64,000 bases of DNA from contig KQ964248.1 in assembly GCA_001566295.1 (NCBI GenBank), positions 1,984,001-2,048,000 of the forward strand, written 5' to 3'. Source of the DNA: Microdochium bolleyi (Eukaryota; Ascomycota; Sordariomycetes; Xylariales; Microdochiaceae). The notes under the pieces are model-generated. The model saw only the letters and a program-made list of their open reading frames with translations. It searched no databases and was not told the DNA's origin. Made by a program: the position numbers and the translations under genes. Positions 30,984-42,221 of the stretch are shown here, in pieces (position 1 is the first letter of the stretch; every line of letters begins with the position of its first letter).

Positions 30984-32451
30984 ATGTTCGCCCCAAGGGA
31001 CGAAAATCTTGCCTTTCATCGGCAAAACAATGCTGCAATGAAACAGCTTCAGAAGACCCCTGGCGCGCGATATCCGAAAACCCCCATGAGGGTGCCTCTG
31101 AACGACGAGAACGCAGCTCATGCCATTAAGGGTGCTAAGAGCATTGCTGGTCCGCGTATTGGAGGCAACGAGAACATTCTGACAGCCAAGGCCAATAAAG
31201 GACTGAACAAATCGCAATTCGTGACGCCTATGGGTAAGCATGCGCGCCCCAGCACGATCAAACCCTCAAGCCAACAATTGCTAACATGTTATCACAGAAC
31301 CTCGCTCTCGTGCTGTGCTTGGAGACAAGACCACAAATGCCAAGGCGAAAGGCCTGCAGTCAGTCAATGTCAAGAGTGCCGTTCGCCAGTTGGAACAAAC
31401 CAATTCCAAAGCCCCAGCCACAGGACGACCTAAGCAGAAACAGCCTGGCACTGAGACACAGAGGCTCCAGGTTCACACAGAGGTGGACGATCCCTTGAGT
31501 GAAGAGGAACCTGAGTACTGTCCGCCGAAGCCAGTGGATCTGCCCTATGAGTCCGATGTATTCCCGGACGGTGTCCTCACCTTCGATGCGCTCAAGCCAG
31601 AGAACATGTTCAAGGGTTACTACCAGCACTACTTCAACCCGATTGATGAGGATGGCGTCTCATTATCAGATAAACGCCTGGCCGAGAGCACGAAAAGGGC
31701 TTTGGAGGAAGGCGACCGGCGTATCAAGGAAGATATGGACAGTTTTGAATGGGCCACAGAGCGGGAGCTCCGGGAAGAGAGCGCAGCTGCTCAGCAGAAA
31801 GCAGTGAATCTGCCTGTCCTTAGAGGTGATCCCGTCAAGCGAACCAATGCACGCGCGCCACTGGCCCGCGGCTCAGCCTCGGGCACGCTGTCAAGGAAGG
31901 CCGCATCTTCTCTCGCAATCGACGATGCCACAAGGTCGCTGCAAAGACGTACCGCTATGGCAGCCAAGCAGGCTAATGTGCCCCCAAAGAAGACCGGGCT
32001 CGTCATCCCGCGTTTCGCGTCAATGAAGCCTACGCCAAGCAAGGCACCGGCTCCTGTAGCGAGGACGACTCTGGAACGTCGAGGCATTGAGGCCGCGTCG
32101 CGATCCACCATTGGCTTCAACAAAGGCCGAAACACGTCGTCCATGCTCCATCATGGCACCGCCCCATCGGGCAACATCAAGCCAAGGCTCCCAGCAGCAC
32201 GCTCAAGCACTGCAGTGTCTAGTGATTCCGACAAGACCATTACGCCAGCGCGGTTCGCACAGAGCAGTGCCTCTTCAGCCGCTACCGCTACACTCGAGGA
32301 TGCAGAGTGGAAGGAGCGAGTTCCTTTCCTGTCCATATTCTCCCAGCACGATGACAACGACGATGCCGATTTTGACCTCCTCCCGGGCCGTTCGATGCCA
32401 GACTTGGACAACTCTGACGACGAAGAATTCGAGATCAGAGTTCTCGAGTAG
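30984..32451 (+). CDS. Candidate securin (Cut2/Pds1-like anaphase inhibitor)
   Basis: Exons 30984-31233 and 31298-32451 give 467 residues. The N-terminus carries two destruction-box-like motifs: RVPLNDEN at residues 36-43 and RAVLGDKTTN at 88-97. The second closely resembles the second D-box of fission yeast Cut2. Residues about 154-198 (EYCPPKPVDLPYES, DVFPDGVL, FKGYYQHYFNP) form the only strongly patterned central block and could be a separase-binding segment. The remainder is basic and Ser/Ala/Pro-rich with a very acidic C-terminus (SDDEEFEIRVLE). Securin inhibits separase and is destroyed by the APC/C at anaphase. The assignment rests on motif arrangement, length and disorder, not on a fold. 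It could be another APC/C substrate. Confidence 0.55.
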
Positions 32452-33626
32452 TTGTGCGGCAATATTCTGGGATCATTCTTCAGCGTTGTTCATTTGTGAC
32501 GGCTTCGCATGTCTGCGGGTGGCAGTGAAGAGGAGTTTGGGCGTTTGGACTTGTGTCTAATTCGACTGTAAATATGACCATGAACAGCACTTGCTTAGTC
32601 TGTTTTTGTGCCGCTCTCAGGGCATGTAATATCATTGAGCTCCGGGCAACTTGGAATAATATCAAAACAAAACTCGGTATGAGGGAACGACATCGTATCC
32701 TCGGTCGTTTTGCGTTTCTAGAATGTGAGGAAGTTCCGTTTGTTTGTGATTGACTGAAAGTGCCGAGACAAGCAGGACAAAGCTCGATCAGTAAACGCCA
32801 CTTAGAGGAGGCAAGCAAACTGGTAGGTCCGTAGACCGAAACATGTCTATACAACTTATGAAGAATTTCGCTCGATGAAACACTTGCAACGAAACCGTGC
32901 AAACTTTCATAAGGTTGTCTTCGGTGGACTTCAACCAGGAGCGGAAGTGGGCAAGGGAGAGCCTAGATGTGGCGCAGCCCTGGATCGCGCCTCTGACTCG
33001 TCCAGATGTGGCGCAAGCGCATAGCTTCGTGCCGCGGAAGGCTCCTCCCAGAGCGCGCCAGGAAATGTGGAAAGTTGGTCGTGGGCTCCACCAGCCGACT
33101 TTCGCGCTGCTGAACACAAGCGCCTGCATCCTGGCCTGGCTGGCTCGCCTGGGACTTTCCGATCGTCCTTTGGCAGGAGAAACGTCGATGCAGCATCGCG
33201 CAACTTCACCCGCCACTCCGTGCCAACGCCTCCAACCTCTGCGCAGAAAGCCACCGGGCACGACTCACCACCGGGCCAACAGAAACTCCCGATCTTTGCG
33301 CTTGCCATCATCCCTGTCTCTTCCTTGCGATTGCCCGACCTTTGCTCGCAATCCGTCGCGCCGTGACGTCTTTATCCACACGTCCCCGTCCACGGGCTCC
33401 TGTCGCGTGGCCGCTCCCCTATCGCGTTGACGACTTCGTCTCACCGCCGCAGCAGCACAAAGACTTGCACCTCGACGCACCGCGCTGCCTCTGGCAAGCG
33501 ATTGCGTGTCAACACCTGCTTGACGCAGCCATAGCTCCCATGAACGTTGCTGTCCCTGTCTTTCTTCGACAAAGATGATGGCTCGTGGATAGAACAAAGC
33601 CCTGCACAACCTGATAGTTCTGGGCC
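32452..33626. promoter_or_regulatory. Intergenic region and SET1 leader
   Basis: A 1.2 kb gap between the securin candidate 3' end and the SET1 start on the same strand. The left half is A/T-richer (3' end of the upstream gene); the right half (about 33200-33600) is C/T-rich and probably the SET1 promoter and leader. Open frames of up to 177 codons look random. Confidence 0.5.
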
Positions 33627-36600
33627 ATGGCCCCGAGCGCAGGCTTCAATGAGTATTTTCCAAATGCTCTTCGTTCTTCCCGAGACCGCGCAAACGAGCG
33701 CGACCGCGATCGCCTCAGCAGAGAAGGCTCCAGAACGGGCACTCCGGCCCGCGACACAAACCCTCATCGGCTCGATTCTTCCGTAACGATTCCTGATGCG
33801 TCGCAAACATCCATCGATGATGCCGAGCCTGCGCCCGGAGACATACTGAACAGTCTTGGATCCACCAGTTCCCATGAGAGCACCACATCTTCCATCTTCA
33901 GCGCGAATAATCATAATATCTCGCCCGCCGCCGGCGCTGGCGTACCTGGCCCGACTAGTACACTCACGCCATTAACTACTACTGGGTCGCCAGTACTCTC
34001 ATCTCACTCACAACGACCCAAAAATCACGAAGCTATCATCCGGGCAGACTCGTCGAGCTCCGCCGCTACGATGTCTACCCATATCGCGAGCTACGCGCGA
34101 ACCCCAGCTCGTGATCTCAGCCGCCAAGTCCTTGGTCAGAGGATGATACACGACCAAACCTCCGACAAATCCTTGTCTTCGGCCGATCGGAAGAACGTCA
34201 AGCCTAGATATAAAGAATTCGGCTCGGTACGTACACAATACAATATGCCCTGTGGGGCAAGGTGGGAGCGTCATCTTGATGTTATGCAGAACGAGACAGA
34301 AAAATATGCATATAGCTAATACTTCCTTGCTGAACAGAAAGATGACGCTCCCTCTTCGGATCCCCGGCTGAGGAATGGCCGGACACGCATTGAGTACATC
34401 AATGTCGACTTCAACATGCCCAAATCGCGGCTGCGGCATACGCCCTACAACGTCAAGCCGTACCAATACGACGCGGCCACTTCCATTGGGCCAGGGCCAC
34501 CAACGCAGATCGTCGTGAGCGGCTTCAATCCTCTGCTAGCCTTCTCCAAGGTCACCAACACATTCGCCTCTTTTGGAGAGATCGCGGAGAGCAGCAACAA
34601 GATGCACCCCAACACCGGCAGCTATCTGGGCTTTGCAACGTTCCGCTACCGCGACTCCAAGCGACGAACGCCTTTTGTGTCTGCCATCGATGCAGCCAAG
34701 AAAGCTGTCCGGTGCATGCATGGTCAGAGATTCGAGGCGAAGCAGATTGTTGTCCAGTTCGATAGAGATGGAAAGCGCAGTCGGCGGATGCTGGAGCATG
34801 TGCTTCAGAAGGAAGAGGAGGCAGAGAAGGCCCGCACGCCCTCGATCGCCCCAACACCTCCAATGATTCCAACAGGCCCGAGACCACGGCCTTCCGACGC
34901 CTCTGGCCGTGCCGCGTTCCTTCCGCCCAAGGGTCCTGCCGCCGAACGGACACCATCGATTTCGAGCATTGAACCGGCCCGAGCATTTCCAACAAAGCCC
35001 AAAGGATACTCGACAATCGAGCCTGTGGTCGTGTCTACAACCCTCAAAGGGGAGCCCTATATCTTTATTGCCGATTCGAGCGTGCCAGTTATGCCAGCTA
35101 CGATTCCTCACATGAAGAAGAGGCTGAAATCGTTCCAGTTCGACGATATCCGGGCAGACCGCTCTGGTTACTACATTATCTTTCCCGACACTTCCTACGG
35201 CAGAGATGAGGCATTCAGGTGTCACCGGTCAGCCAACGGAAGCTCTTTCTTCACCTATACCATGGCGATGAAGCTTTGCCCTGGGACAAAGCCGGACGGG
35301 CTTGTAGAGACACCACAGACCACACAACGTCACGCCGAGCCTGACAAGAAACCAGTAATTGAGACCCGACCACAGGACGACCAGCAGAAACGGCAAAGCG
35401 AGCGGCGCCGTGATGAAGAGGCGGTACTAGAAGAAGAGAAGAAACAACGAGCGAAAAACTTTGATCCAGTGATGGAGGCCGTTGAGGCCATCCGAAGAGA
35501 GATGACGGAGCACTTGATCAGTCATATCAGGACCAAAGTTGCAGTCCCAGTGCTTTTCGATTACTTGGACCCATCTAACCACGTGGCCAAGCGTCGCAAG
35601 CTCAATCTGGAGAACACAGCATTCCCTTCACGCATTGCCAAAACTGTCGAAGACCGGGAGATCACACCAGTCAGCACTCCGAACTCCAGGGCTGACCCCA
35701 TAGAGCGGCGTACTGCACGCCTCGAAGTGGCTGCGCTGCCGCGTATTCGGAAAGCCAAAGGTCAACATCTTGCTCAAAGAAATGCTTTCACGGATCCCTT
35801 TGCGCGGAAACGACCAGCTACCGGGCGAAATGCCTTCCGCTCTTTGCACTATCGCCTACAGTCACCTGACAGTGATGAAGATTCTGATAATGAGGCAGAG
35901 ATCCGAGGTTCGATAGTCCGGGATACCGAGGAGCCAGACTCACGACCTCGCAGTCGCATGAGCACGGACGAAGATGCCTTTGAGGACATTTTCGCAGATG
36001 AAGATTCCACAACAGAAGCTGGCTCTGCCACGCCAGACCGATTCGGTCGAACGAAGAAAAGGAAGCTTGACTTGCAGGTTGAAGCTGCCATTAAGCGGCA
36101 GAAGAAATCAGACGAAGAGCTCTTTGGGGTCACGATTGATACTTTGGAGCACGAATTCCCCAGTCCTGTGGAGAGTACGGCTGTCCCGTCCCACGATGTG
36201 CAAGATGATCGGACACCCGAGCCGATTCAGCTCCCTACACCAACAGAAAAGTCCACCAAACTCAAAAAGAAACCAGTGCCAGCCAAGCCGAAAAGGAAGA
36301 CGAAGAAGCAGATCCTCGAAGAAGAGGAAGAAATCCAAAAGCGGCAGCAACACGAGCAGCAGCAAGAGACGCCAGTTGAAGAGGCACAGGATCGTTCTAC
36401 CGAGAAGGAGGAATCTATGGACGAAGAGCCCAGCAAGCCGAAAGCGATACCTGAGGCAAAGGAAGAGCCTGTGCCCGTTGATGATCGATTCTCCGACAAG
36501 GTTGAACCAGCATGGTTTCTGCCGAAGCAATGGCAACTCAACATCAGGACCCTTGGCGACCTGCCATTTGGTGCGCAGGACCAACCTAATCTTGACAGGC

Positions 36601-37544
36601 TTAAGAGAAAGTTCAAAGTCGCCCAGATTGGAGACCCAAAGCTGTGGGCATGGAAGCACAGCCGCATACACGATCTCAACGCCATGGACGCTTCAGACGA
36701 CTCGCCTCTTCGCATTGAGGGCTACTACGTGCCCAATCCTACAGGCTGCGCCCGCACTGAAGGGGTCAAAAAGATTCTCAACAAGGAGAAGTCCAAGTAT
36801 CTGCCACACCATCTCAAGGTCCAGAAGGCACGCGAGGAGCGGCAGCTCAAGGCGGCCAGAAAGGACGGAAAGGACGCAGTCACATCGGCCACCGAAGCAG
36901 CACGTCTTGCGGCAGAGAAGCTGGTGGCCAAGGGCAATTCGAGAGCCAACCGTGTCAATAATCGCCGCCTTGTGGCCGACCTGAATGACCAGAAGAAGAC
37001 GCTGGGTCAGGACTTGGACGTGCTGCGCTTCAACCAGCTGAAGAAGCGCAAGAAGCCTGTCAAGTTTGCACGGTCGGCTATCCACAACTGGGGCCTTTAC
37101 ACGATGGAGAACATTAACAAAGACGACATGATCATCGAATACGTTGGCGAGGAAGTGCGTCAGCAGATCGCGGAGCTCCGCGAGAACCGGTACCTCAAGA
37201 GCGGCATCGGCAGCAGCTATCTGTTCCGGATCGACGAGAACACGGTCATCGATGCCACGAAGAAGGGCGGCATAGCGCGCTTCATCAACCACAGCTGCAT
37301 GCCCAACTGCACGGCCAAGATCATCAAGGTGGAGTCTACGAAACGCATCGTCATCTATGCCTTGAGGGACATCGCTCAGAGTACGTGTTACCATCTTCAT
37401 CACAGAAACTCCAGGGGAACGAGAGCTAACAATTTTGCAGACGAGGAGTTAACCTATGACTATAAGTTCGAGCGTGAGATTGGCAGTCTCGACCGCATCC
37501 CTTGCCTTTGTGGCACAACTGCCTGCAAGGGGTTCCTCAACTAA
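33627..37544 (+). CDS. SET1: Histone H3 lysine-4 methyltransferase SET1 (COMPASS catalytic subunit)
   Basis: Exons 33627-34226, 34338-37380 and 37441-37544 give 1248 residues. Set1 mono-, di- and trimethylates histone H3 K4 at active genes as part of COMPASS. An RRM-like domain lies at about 256-345 (TQIVVSGFNPLLAFS, YLGFATFRYRD). A second Set1-associated RNA-binding region follows at about 430-515 (EPYIFIADSSVPVMP, FPDTSYGRDEAFRCH). The N-SET region starts near DKVEPAWFLPKQWQLNI. The SET domain fills the last 140 residues: HNWGLYTMENINKDDMIIEYVGEEV, GGIARFINHSCMPNC and NEELTYDYKFE, with the post-SET cysteines CLCGTTACKGFLN. The start has a good context (GCCATGG). The last intron (60 nt) interrupts the SET domain just before NEELTYDY, is a multiple of three and has no stop. 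Confidence 0.96.
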
Positions 37545-38112
37545 GTGATGATGACGGAGGCGTGCGGAGTTTACTTGGTGTACACCATGCCTTGTTTGAT
37601 GATCTAGAAGATGCGAAGCTGCTACCACCACTCCTGCTGCTGCTGGTTATTCTTGGATCATGTATAGCCTTTTGAGAGATTGGGCGGGCTCGTGAAGGTG
37701 AGAGGGCAGGATCCGGCGAAAGGTGACAGGTGGCACTGTATGCGTCTTACAAACATAATAATACAAATGCGCAACGAAGCAAGCAATGCCGTTGGACAAT
37801 TACCACTCTCAGTCGTTTAAGCCATATGTGCCTTTGAACGTTCAATTTCTTGAGCGCAGACCTCGGCTGAGCAGGTGCCTGCCAGACTCGCAACGCCGGG
37901 TCAGATGCCCACAAGTGCCCAGGGGATTTCCACAAAGCGAGAGAAGTAGGCCAAGGCCCTGTTTTGAATCATGCAGTTTATGTTGCAGGCAGCTATGCAT
38001 GTGCGAGGTATGACGAAATGAAGCCCCCCAAATTTTCCAGCCAAAACGCCGAGTCATAAAAGAATATGTGGTGAACGATACCGGCCCAAAATCGTGAGAA
38101 TCCCCTACTGCT
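37545..38112. other. Convergent 3' intergenic region of SET1 and FCF1
   Basis: A 568 nt tail-to-tail gap, A/T-richer than the flanking exons. Presumed 3' untranslated sequence; nothing else is seen. Confidence 0.6.
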
Positions 38113-38798
38113 TCAGTGATGAGCATCTGGTAATCTCTCAATCACGTACTTGCCCCTGGCGACGTTCATGATGGGCACACCGGGCACTTTCCGTATGCGC
38201 CGGCAGAGATCTTTATCGTTTGTGGCGACACTATGCGAGTGGGACTTTGTCAGTCTCTGCTGTCAAGAACAAAATGCAGGCAAAGGCAGGCTGCAGGGAG
38301 AGTCGAGGAGGGCAGGAAGACTCACATGTATACGCGGTGCTTGACCACGCGGTCGACAATGCAGTCGTCAGCATACACGCCCTTGTGGTCACATTTGACC
38401 CTTGTCCAGCGCTCGTCCCTCGCTATCCGCAGGGCGATGCGGTATTTGGGGCCCAGCTTCTCGAGCTCGGCCATGACGCAGTCGGTGATGATGGGATTGC
38501 ACTTGGCGTACAGGCAGTCCATCATGGACTCGAGGAGGGGCAGCTTGCGCTGGACCGTGTGCGAGAGGAAGTTGGTGTCGACGAGCACCGAGTAAGGGGG
38601 TTTTAGGGCCTCGTTGTGCTGGAAGAACATAGACGACGGGGCCTGCGGGATCTCGCGGATGATATCTGGTGCGGCCTCCTTGGCCTTGGTAGCGTTGGCG
38701 GCATCGGCCTTGCCCGCGTTCTCCTTGAGGCGGTTGTCGCGCCGCGAGATGATGCGTTTGACTGCGCCAAACTTTCTAGTGCGCTTGGCGACACCCAT
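38113..38798 (-). CDS. FCF1: rRNA-processing PIN-domain protein FCF1
   Basis: Exons on the minus strand are 38798-38326 and 38230-38113, giving 196 residues. Fcf1 (human UTP24) is the PIN-domain nuclease of the small-subunit processome that acts at early cleavage sites A1 and A2 in 18S rRNA maturation. The basic N-terminus (MGVAKRTRKFGAVKRII) precedes a PIN domain with acidic active-site residues in SVLVDTNFLSHTVQ, CVMAELEKLG, YADDCIVDRVVKH and VATNDKDLCRRI. The C-terminal GVPIMNVARGKYVIERLPDAH is characteristic. The intron splits the isoleucine codon before VATNDKDL. Confidence 0.96.
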
Positions 38799-40163
38799 GA
38801 CTGCGTTGCGTTGGAAGAGGTTGTGGTGCTATGGGGGAGCGGTGGTCTATTTGTCGTCGTTGGTCGTCGTCAGGAGAGACGGTCTGCTGGAAGAAATGTT
38901 GTCGGCTGGTGGGAGCTGGGGCTGGGGTGGTGCTCCGTGGGTCGCCAGGGCGCGCCGTGGGTGATATCGTATCCGACTTCTTTGGTCAGCACGGCGGTGG
39001 CTACAATAATCTGTGGCCTAGCAGTCGCAGAAGATGAGGTCGTCGCGATGCTTGACTATCGTCAATCACTGCCGACCACTGCGCACTTGGAGACGGAGCA
39101 CTTTTTAGCGGGGCCGCCCAAGCCGTATCGATAACGGATGCCGCATGGGCCTGCCGTTCGCTCGACGCGTGCTCCGAATACAAACCCTTGGGGAACGTGC
39201 CAAAACAGCATTGAACACGGTATAGGCCGCCGTGGGGAGCGCCCCCACAATACTCCGTACGGCTCCGTCTGCTGGCTGCACGCAGGGTGTTCTACACGCA
39301 TCCACTTGGTAGCTCAGGTGTCGGGCCCGTGCATTAGCCTCGCAGATGCGGTACTCGGCTGTGCATAAGGGAGACGAGCTTGATGACTGCCCGTCTGGAA
39401 ATGAAAATTTGCATTGGTGTTTCAGGCGCAGTGTCGGGTATTGCTGAGGGCTGGGAAGCGAGATGAGGCGCGCGACCAATAATGTGGCAGGCAATGACGT
39501 GGGTGTTGTCATGTCACGGCCTCACAGGCTGCAGGAGCGAATCTGGCAGGCACGCGCGAAATGTGTGATGGCGGGGCAGCTGGAAGGCACGAGGCAAGCA
39601 TTGGGAATTGCCCAGGTGATGTGCCTGCCTCGTCGCCTGCCGAGCGGTGGAATGGGCGCTGCGAGGGGGCGCAGGCACGGTGCACCCACCCGAGACCCCG
39701 TTATTACGAGATGCCATGCCCAGGCGATCTGGCGGCGATCAGCCAAGCCCAGCTGGGGCGCGCTGCTGGGAAACACGAGAGCCCCGGGGCCCTGGAAGGG
39801 AGTACGTACCCTGCACCTGTCACTCCCATCTGCCCTGGCACCTCCTTTTGCTGCCTGCACCCGCTCGTGTCTCGACGGCCTCTCTTTTCCCTCACTCGCC
39901 CAACGACACGCCACGCCACGCCCACTGCTCGCCGCCTGAGCCTCGCCCGCGCACCTCGCCGCGCCTCTCGACTCCGGCCCGACGACTCTCAATCCATCCT
40001 GTCTCCTTTCTTTCTCGCTCTCACATTCTTTCCGCCAACAACGCACGCGCCCGCTCCCCGACGGCCCCTTTCCCTTCGTCTTCTGCGGCTACCGACAACT
40101 AGCCTGCCCTCGCTCTGAATCGTCCACTTCGAGACCCAGAAATACACTACAGAGCCTGCGACC
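38799..40163. promoter_or_regulatory. Divergent promoter region with pyrimidine-rich leader
   Basis: A 1.36 kb gap between FCF1 and the Csi2-like gene. From about 39835 to 40150 the plus strand is markedly C/T-rich with few purine runs, the usual look of a highly expressed fungal promoter and long leader for the gene starting at 40164. No gene is supported in the gap. Confidence 0.55.
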
Positions 40164-41267
40164 ATGGCACCACAAAAGAGCCTCTCAATCAAGCGGACAG
40201 TCCTGCTCTCGTGCAGCGCCCTCGTTCTCTTTGCGTCACTCGCCGCCGCACAAAACACCGCCAACCCGCCTGCCCCGACTGGTAACACAAATTCTCCCTC
40301 GGGCACGGGAACCGGCACAGGCACCGGCACTGCCAACGCCTCCCCCTCCCAGACCAACACTTCTCCGCGCCCGACCAACACGGGCGCCAGCGGCACCGAG
40401 ACCGTCCCAGACCTTAGCACCGCGACAAGGACCTCGACCACCAGATCATCAGCTGCCACGAGTGCCACAAGTGCCACTCGGCCTCCGTCCAACAATGGGG
40501 ACCACCCGCCTCCGCTGCCTACGCTCCCTGGCCAGTACAACTATCCGCCTCCCGCCGTCCCCAACACCAAGAATGCCCCGTTCATGAAGCCCAACAATAT
40601 CCCAGAGGGCACCTTCTTCATTGCCGTTGGCGCCATCCTGGGAGCCGTGGGTGCTGCCATCCTCATCTGGCGCGCCGTCATCGCCTGCCTGCTCCATCGC
40701 TCTGTCAAGAAGGCCGCTCTTGCCCAGACAACCATCAACGACAAGTCTCCCTTCCCTGCTCCTCCCGCGCCTTTCTACAAGTACACCGACCACGAATCGT
40801 CACTATCCCTCGGCCAATCCGCTACAGGTGGCCGCGGAGTCAGGCGGACGCAACGTGGTCCCGTGCCATCCTCTACACCCAGCCAGACGAACTTGTTCTT
40901 CTCGCCAACAGCCCCTGGTGCTAACACCAATGGCAACCGTGAATCACGCTTCCTGCCCTCGGGGTTCTACGCCGCCGGCTCTGGGTCTGGGCAAATCAAC
41001 ACGTCCAACTCCATCAGTCTCTCAAACCTGCGGCCCGACTCTCGCGGCCATGCTCGTGCTGTCGGCCATAGCCCACCTGAATCTCCAGGTCTTATGCCAC
41101 ACCACGCCAACAACTCGAGGCGGAACCTCAGCTCGAGCACTCTCAACCTGAACCGTCCCGTCAGCGGTCGCGCCCCGAGTGCTTTCCTGGAGGATTTGCT
41201 GGACGATCAGCAGGATCAGCTTCCTCCTCCCCACCTTGGTGGTCACCATCAACAAGGGCGTATTTGA
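40164..41267 (+). CDS. Single-pass membrane protein with Ser/Thr-rich ectodomain (Csi2/YNL058C-like)
   Basis: A single exon of 367 codons. A signal peptide (about 1-29, LLSCSALVLFASLAAAQ) is followed by a Thr/Ser/Pro/Gly-rich, probably O-glycosylated ectodomain containing a GT repeat (GTGTGTGTG). The motif AVPNTKNAPFMKPNN leads into one membrane helix at about 151-177 (FFIAVGAILGAVGAAILIW). The cytosolic side begins HRSVKKAAL and is long, Ser/Pro/Asn-rich and disordered. The pattern of a short conserved PNN motif, membrane helix and basic HRSVKK tail resembles fungal proteins related to yeast Csi2 and YNL058C, linked to the vacuole and to chitin synthase localisation. The relationship is inferred from layout. 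Confidence 0.75.
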   Translation: MAPQKSLSIKRTVLLSCSALVLFASLAAAQNTANPPAPTGNTNSPSGTGTGTGTGTANASPSQTNTSPRPTNTGASGTETVPDLSTATRTSTTRSSAATSATSATRPPSNNGDHPPPLPTLPGQYNYPPPAVPNTKNAPFMKPNNIPEGTFFIAVGAILGAVGAAILIWRAVIACLLHRSVKKAALAQTTINDKSPFPAPPAPFYKYTDHESSLSLGQSATGGRGVRRTQRGPVPSSTPSQTNLFFSPTAPGANTNGNRESRFLPSGFYAAGSGSGQINTSNSISLSNLRPDSRGHARAVGHSPPESPGLMPHHANNSRRNLSSSTLNLNRPVSGRAPSAFLEDLLDDQQDQLPPPHLGGHHQQGRI

Positions 41268-42221
41268 GGAGCGGAGAAGACTATGGAGACGTGAACAGTG
41301 TGGCTGGCATCAGCATGAGCAGCGGCGCGTTCCTGACTTGCAGTCCGAAATCAAAACATGTTACGCATTTTTAATAGTCTATCACACTTATCGACAACCA
41401 ACGGCACATTATTCTCTTCTCAGTCACTCTTTCTGGACATGGATAGTCTCGCGCGATCGCTGCCGTACTTCGCGGCAGCAAATCAGCAACAGGCGCGCTG
41501 TGATGAAAAATCCGACAGCGGATCATGGGCGAGACGGAGTTCAAGGCGAAATAATCAGGGTTTCTTTTTCTTGCTTTGCTTGTTCACTAGACAAGACCAC
41601 TGTCGCTGGACGGTTGGGTCTTCCGCGACCTACTTATCGAATACTGCATATACTCCCTCCTAGCGGTAGATTTTTCCAAATAGGACGCCTTCAAAAGCAC
41701 TGTCTACTAAAGCACACTGTCTCTTGCTGTCTTCTCAATTGTTTTACTTCAACGTCAGATGGAAGTAGTCCATACCTGCGCATCTTCAGCACACCGGGCG
41801 TACCGCACGCGAGAATTTGGGCCGCAGTGGAGCGCGGCATACCGTCCAATCCCGCATGGTGGCCACCATTAAATTTTGTCACGTCGAATGTTGCGGAAAT
41901 AAAGTTGTTAGTGAGCTTGCTGCATGCGTGCTCGACGTCAACCTACCTTGCTCTCCCCTTTGGCACTCGGGGATGAAACAACGTGCGGGGGAATTTTTTT
42001 TTTTCTCGAGTTGTAGCAGACAATAATTCGAGCTCATGCTTGAGGATGTAGACTATGTTTATGCAATATGCGACTAACAGCACGCGGCCCTTTCTATAAT
42101 TTTTGATAAGACGGTCGAAGATACTATCCTGGGTGACCATGATGAGACAAATGCCGTGATGGACAAATCTAATTCCAAAACCCCTTCTCTTTCTTTTCTC
42201 CCCTTTTTTTTCTTCCTTTAT
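41268..42221. other. Convergent 3' intergenic region
   Basis: A 954 nt tail-to-tail gap between the Csi2-like and ABC transporter genes. It is A/T-rich toward the transporter, with T runs near 41992-42004 and 42187-42230. Open frames are short and unremarkable. Confidence 0.55.

Noticed and set aside
32897..33430. A 177-codon frame upstream of SET1
   Set aside because: Arg/Pro/Ser-rich random sequence in the presumed SET1 leader with no features.
39463..39939. Open frames in the C/T-rich region before the Csi2-like gene
   Set aside because: Stop-poor pyrimidine-rich leader sequence gives open frames on several strands by composition alone.
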